NCBI RefSeq assembly: GCF_004341375.1
Contig: NZ_SLXO01000008.1
Location: 124,001-188,000 of the forward strand
Origin: Rhodothalassium salexigens DSM 2132
GTDB lineage: Bacteria > Pseudomonadota > Alphaproteobacteria > Sphingomonadales > Rhodothalassiaceae
DNA length: 64,000 bases
Direction: 5' to 3'
Positions 61,658-64,000 of the stretch are shown one piece after another (position 1 is the first letter of the stretch; each line of letters opens with the position of its first letter). The position numbers and the translations under genes were made by a program. The notes beneath the pieces were generated by a model. That model made no database searches, had not been told where the DNA came from, and saw only the letters and a list, made by a program, of their open reading frames with translations.

Positions 61658-62161
61658 ATGAGCAACCGTTACCACGCCACACCCTATGACATCTCTGCCA
61701 CAGGCTTTTACTTCGACACCTATGAGGAATATCAGACCCGCGCCGCCGCGCACCGCAACGAGCACGGCGATCCGGTCGAGGAATACGAAATCCAGTTCAT
61801 CGACGGCGACAGCTACCGGCTCTTCGAAGCGATCGGCGTTAACCAAGCCAACCTGAAAGACTGGTTTGAGCGCTTCGAAGACATGGACGACGACGAGGCC
61901 GTGAAGCTCATCATCCTGATCGAGCACTTTGGCTACAGCGTCGAAGACGCCCTGGATCGGATCGACGATCTGCATCTCTTCGAGGGCACGGCGATCGAAT
62001 ATGCCGAGGAGTTCATCGAGAGCACCGGCATGCTTGACCAGATGCCGGAGAACCTGCGCTACTACTTCGATTCCGAAGCCTTCGCCCGTGACATGGTGCT
62101 TGGCGGTGACATCACCCAGGTCGAGATTGATGGCCACAGCTACATCGCAGACGGGGTGTGA
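61658..62161 (+). CDS. ardA: Antirestriction protein ArdA
   Basis: A 167-residue, very acidic protein of normal ArdA length. The C-terminal part is diagnostic: AIEYAEEFIESTGMLDQMP, LRYYFDSEAFARDMVLGG and VEIDGHSYI, matching the DNA-mimic antirestriction family that blocks type I restriction enzymes. The N-terminus has FYFDTYEEYQTR. The ATG at 61658 follows GAAAGGA. Such genes protect incoming mobile DNA, supporting a transferable island. Confidence 0.85.
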   Translation: MSNRYHATPYDISATGFYFDTYEEYQTRAAAHRNEHGDPVEEYEIQFIDGDSYRLFEAIGVNQANLKDWFERFEDMDDDEAVKLIILIEHFGYSVEDALDRIDDLHLFEGTAIEYAEEFIESTGMLDQMPENLRYYFDSEAFARDMVLGGDITQVEIDGHSYIADGV

Positions 62162-62265
62162 TCCTTGGATCGAGGAAATGGCTTGCGATGATTAATTACA
62201 GGCGACTAGAGTGCCTATCGTTTGCAATCGAAGTTCATAGCAGAGGTTATCGGGAGTGAGCATAA

Positions 62266-62721
62266 ATGGCAATCAAAGAAACGATCGTCGAAGATGCTTA
62301 TCAAGTTTATGGCGAGTCTGGCTTCCGTGTGATCATCAGCCTTGAATTGACGCAAACTGCACCAATCGCGATCATTAATGTCCGGGCGATGAAGGACGGA
62401 GTCAAGAAAAGTGCAGCAAACTTTGATCTGGTTTTATCTATAAGAGATGATGACACGACAGCACCGGCTATTATTAAGTTTGATCCTGGTATTGCGATAG
62501 GTGTTTATGCAGCCTGTCTTGTACCGCGCATATTGAGCATAACTTATGATCAAATCACGGGATGTTACACCGAAGCTAGAAAAAAAGCTCACTCAGGAGG
62601 GAATTTCAGAGATGCTTTTGTTTCATGTTTGAAGGCGAAAAGCGGTGATACAGGATTCGCAATTGCGAAAGCGGTCGCTGAATGTTTACCCACCGTAGGA
62701 AGTGGGGCTGTCACGCCTTAG
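62266..62721 (+). CDS. Unknown 151-residue protein in AT-rich island segment
   Basis: An intact 151-residue protein without a recognised family. It appears as a beta-rich N-terminal half (FRVIISLELTQTAPIAIINV, NFDLVLSIRDDDTTAPAI) and a helical C-terminal half with three cysteines. GGGAG precedes the ATG. Codon use is AT-rich, unlike the chromosome and the first part of the island, which suggests a separate origin. It overlaps the converging 75-residue gene by 11 bases. Confidence 0.6.
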   Translation: MAIKETIVEDAYQVYGESGFRVIISLELTQTAPIAIINVRAMKDGVKKSAANFDLVLSIRDDDTTAPAIIKFDPGIAIGVYAACLVPRILSITYDQITGCYTEARKKAHSGGNFRDAFVSCLKAKSGDTGFAIAKAVAECLPTVGSGAVTP

Positions 62722-62938
62722 GTTCAGGCTCAAGAACTTCGATGGCTTTACCTATACCATCGCATATAAGACCCGTGCCTGTACCGATAACTGGGCTGCT
62801 CGCTACTATAGCTGATGCGATTGGGCTGAAAGGCAAAACTGCGGCAGCACATACAAATGATATTTTCATTAGAGACGGCCTAGAGGAATCCGTATAACAT
62901 TGCTGCGCAAAATGTTTAAATTTTTCTGATAATTTCAT
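62711..62938 (-). CDS. Small hydrophobic protein converging on the 151-residue gene
   Basis: A 75-residue protein: charged N-terminus (KLSEKFKHFAQQ), a hydrophobic stretch (MKISFVCAAAVLPFSPIASA), a Gly/Thr-rich turn and an acidic C-terminus. Only a weak GGA ribosome site is present. AT-rich codon use matches the neighbour. It could be a small membrane protein or toxin-like peptide; the call rests on an intact frame and composition. Confidence 0.4.
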   Translation of the reverse strand: MKLSEKFKHFAQQCYTDSSRPSLMKISFVCAAAVLPFSPIASAIVASSPVIGTGTGLICDGIGKAIEVLEPEPKA

Positions 62939-63079
62939 TGCTTATCCAATTTATTAAATTATGAATGTCAAATGTGAATCCACTATTTGTTTTTCTTTAT
63001 AATAAAATTTTTTGTATGCAGTATTTATATTAGTGGTAATTATTACTACAAGATTTGAATTTAATTATCAATGTAATTT
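62939..63079. other. Extremely AT-rich intergenic segment
   Basis: These 141 bases are mostly A and T with many A/T runs, in strong contrast to the rest of the window. They separate the 75-residue gene from the 3' end of the AbiEii gene. No gene or clear terminator is seen. It may hold promoter elements or be a foreign-DNA silencing target. Confidence 0.5.
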
Positions 63080-63991
63080 TTATAAATGCACATTCCGCCA
63101 GCTTCCGTTCTGCCATATCAGGTTCTCAGTATTTTGTAGACCCAGCGGCATAAGAAAGTCTCTCAGCCTGACAATAACCCGATCGAAGTCGGGCGCGCTC
63201 TTCATCTCCGCACGTTTTAGAAAAGCCAACCACATAGAGGTGCGATCAGGATCGCTGGCAAATTCATCTTGAAGACCGGCAGGCGGCTCTGCCGGAAGCG
63301 CCGTGCGCCGCCGCTCAAACGTCGTTCTGACCGCCTCCAGGAGCAAAGCCCCATCAAACTCGAAAGTCTCCGACATCAGCCAGAGGTCGTAGAAGTCTTT
63401 CATCCGGCTATTGGCGAGACCGATCGACACGATCGCTTCGAATTTCTCGGCGACGACCGTCTCGCGCGGATACGCCCGGATATGCGCCTGCGGCATATCC
63501 AAGAGCGCCGGGTAGTCCATCTCGACCGGCCCCGGCGTGATCGCGTCGCCAAAGCCGATATCAATTTGATTGGAAATGCGGGCCTGACCGAGCGTCCAGT
63601 CGAAGCGCACACGAAAACCGTGATAGCTATTTGCTTCCCGGATCGGATCGACGCGCAGGCTTTCGGGTTGAAAGACAAGCCCGTCAGCAGGCTCTATCGC
63701 CATGGCGCAGATATCGCGGATATCGGCTTCGACACGATCGGGATCAAACGGCGCAGGTGCGGATAGATCGAGGTCCTGGGTTGGGCGGAACGGCATGTCC
63801 GCCCAGGACACAAACAGCATCGCGCCTTTGAGCAGATAGCGGTCCCAGTGCGGGGATTGTCCCAGCCGATAGAGAAACCGTTCCAGTCCAAAACGGATAA
63901 GCAGCGCGTTCAGCGTCGTGCCCTGTTTTCGCGCCTCGTTCTTGAGGCGATCGCGCACGGATGCCGCGATATTGGCTTTCGGATCAACCAT
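63080..63991 (-). CDS. abiEii: AbiEii/AbiGii-type nucleotidyltransferase toxin
   Basis: A 303-residue DUF1814-family protein, the toxin of type IV AbiE abortive-infection modules. Nucleotidyltransferase motifs are RYLLKGAMLFVSW, the acidic pair in FRPTQDLDLSAP, the lysine of VVAEKFEAIVSIG, and MKDFYDLWLM. Motif I has LKGA in place of the usual GG/TS, a common variant. The partner AbiEi antitoxin is normally just upstream, which would be beyond position 64,000. It is part of the island's defence cargo. Confidence 0.9.
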   Translation of the reverse strand: MVDPKANIAASVRDRLKNEARKQGTTLNALLIRFGLERFLYRLGQSPHWDRYLLKGAMLFVSWADMPFRPTQDLDLSAPAPFDPDRVEADIRDICAMAIEPADGLVFQPESLRVDPIREANSYHGFRVRFDWTLGQARISNQIDIGFGDAITPGPVEMDYPALLDMPQAHIRAYPRETVVAEKFEAIVSIGLANSRMKDFYDLWLMSETFEFDGALLLEAVRTTFERRRTALPAEPPAGLQDEFASDPDRTSMWLAFLKRAEMKSAPDFDRVIVRLRDFLMPLGLQNTENLIWQNGSWRNVHL

Positions 63992-64000
63992 CGGCAGCCA

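Noticed and set aside
62682-62897. 71-codon plus-strand frame opposite the 75-residue hydrophobic gene
   Set aside because: No ribosome site, low-complexity Pro/Ile/Thr pattern and overlap with the end of the 151-residue gene; the minus-strand frame is the better candidate.

Overview
The window is from a high-GC alphaproteobacterium. This rests on a DUF1489 gene, a class II DAHP synthase, an FeS-type bacterial photolyase, a PAS_5 protein, a DUF1194 protein with a VPxPA-type sorting tail, frequent GTG starts and many ATGA stop/start overlaps. I cannot name the genus; a Rhodospirillales-like or Rhodobacterales-like lineage fits. All calls come from reading translations and motifs by eye; no database search was run.

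Positions 1-33,000 are mostly core chromosome: a partial PAS_5 gene, an FeS photolyase, leuCD, a purine block (phosphoribosyltransferase, OHCU decarboxylase, guanine deaminase), a Kelch lipoprotein, a PKHD-type dioxygenase, rmuC, superoxide dismutase, a HigBA-like pair, gamma-glutamyltransferase, a TetR regulator, lipB, a stand-alone FliN/SpoA protein, tRNA-Leu(GAG), mgtE, a chemoreceptor, metC-sseA, queF, pepN and DAHP synthase. At 32,918-33,637 lies the most unusual chromosomal gene, an intact 239-residue protein that reads as a miniaturised type I-E Cas7 (Cse4/CasC) with no cas genes or repeats around it.

Positions 34,000-41,000 hold a copper/silver efflux operon (small Met/His/Cys-rich exported protein, CusC, CusB fused to CusF, CusA) behind a 17-bp CsoR-like palindrome. 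Two DUF2867 proteins follow. From 43,439 to 55,584 is a surface-glycan cluster: a TPR glycosyltransferase of FlmG-like architecture, several glycosyltransferases, an FkbM methyltransferase, and a tightly overlapping set CMP-sugar cytidylyltransferase / D-2-hydroxyacid dehydrogenase / SDR / SMP-30 lactonase. Together these suggest activation and transfer of an unusual acidic sugar, perhaps onto flagellin. A pseudaminate-associated methylase lies apart at 2,698.

From tRNA-Arg(CCG) at 55,936 to the window end is a mobile island with a different gene style. A large serine recombinase reads antisense through the tRNA and is the last gene of a six-gene overlapping operon (coiled coil, membrane protein, exported vWA protein, two tiny proteins, recombinase). 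Beyond it lie a divergent 439-residue orphan, an ArdA antirestriction gene behind a nested RNA hairpin, an AT-rich patch with two small unknown genes, and an AbiEii toxin gene whose expected antitoxin would lie past the right edge.
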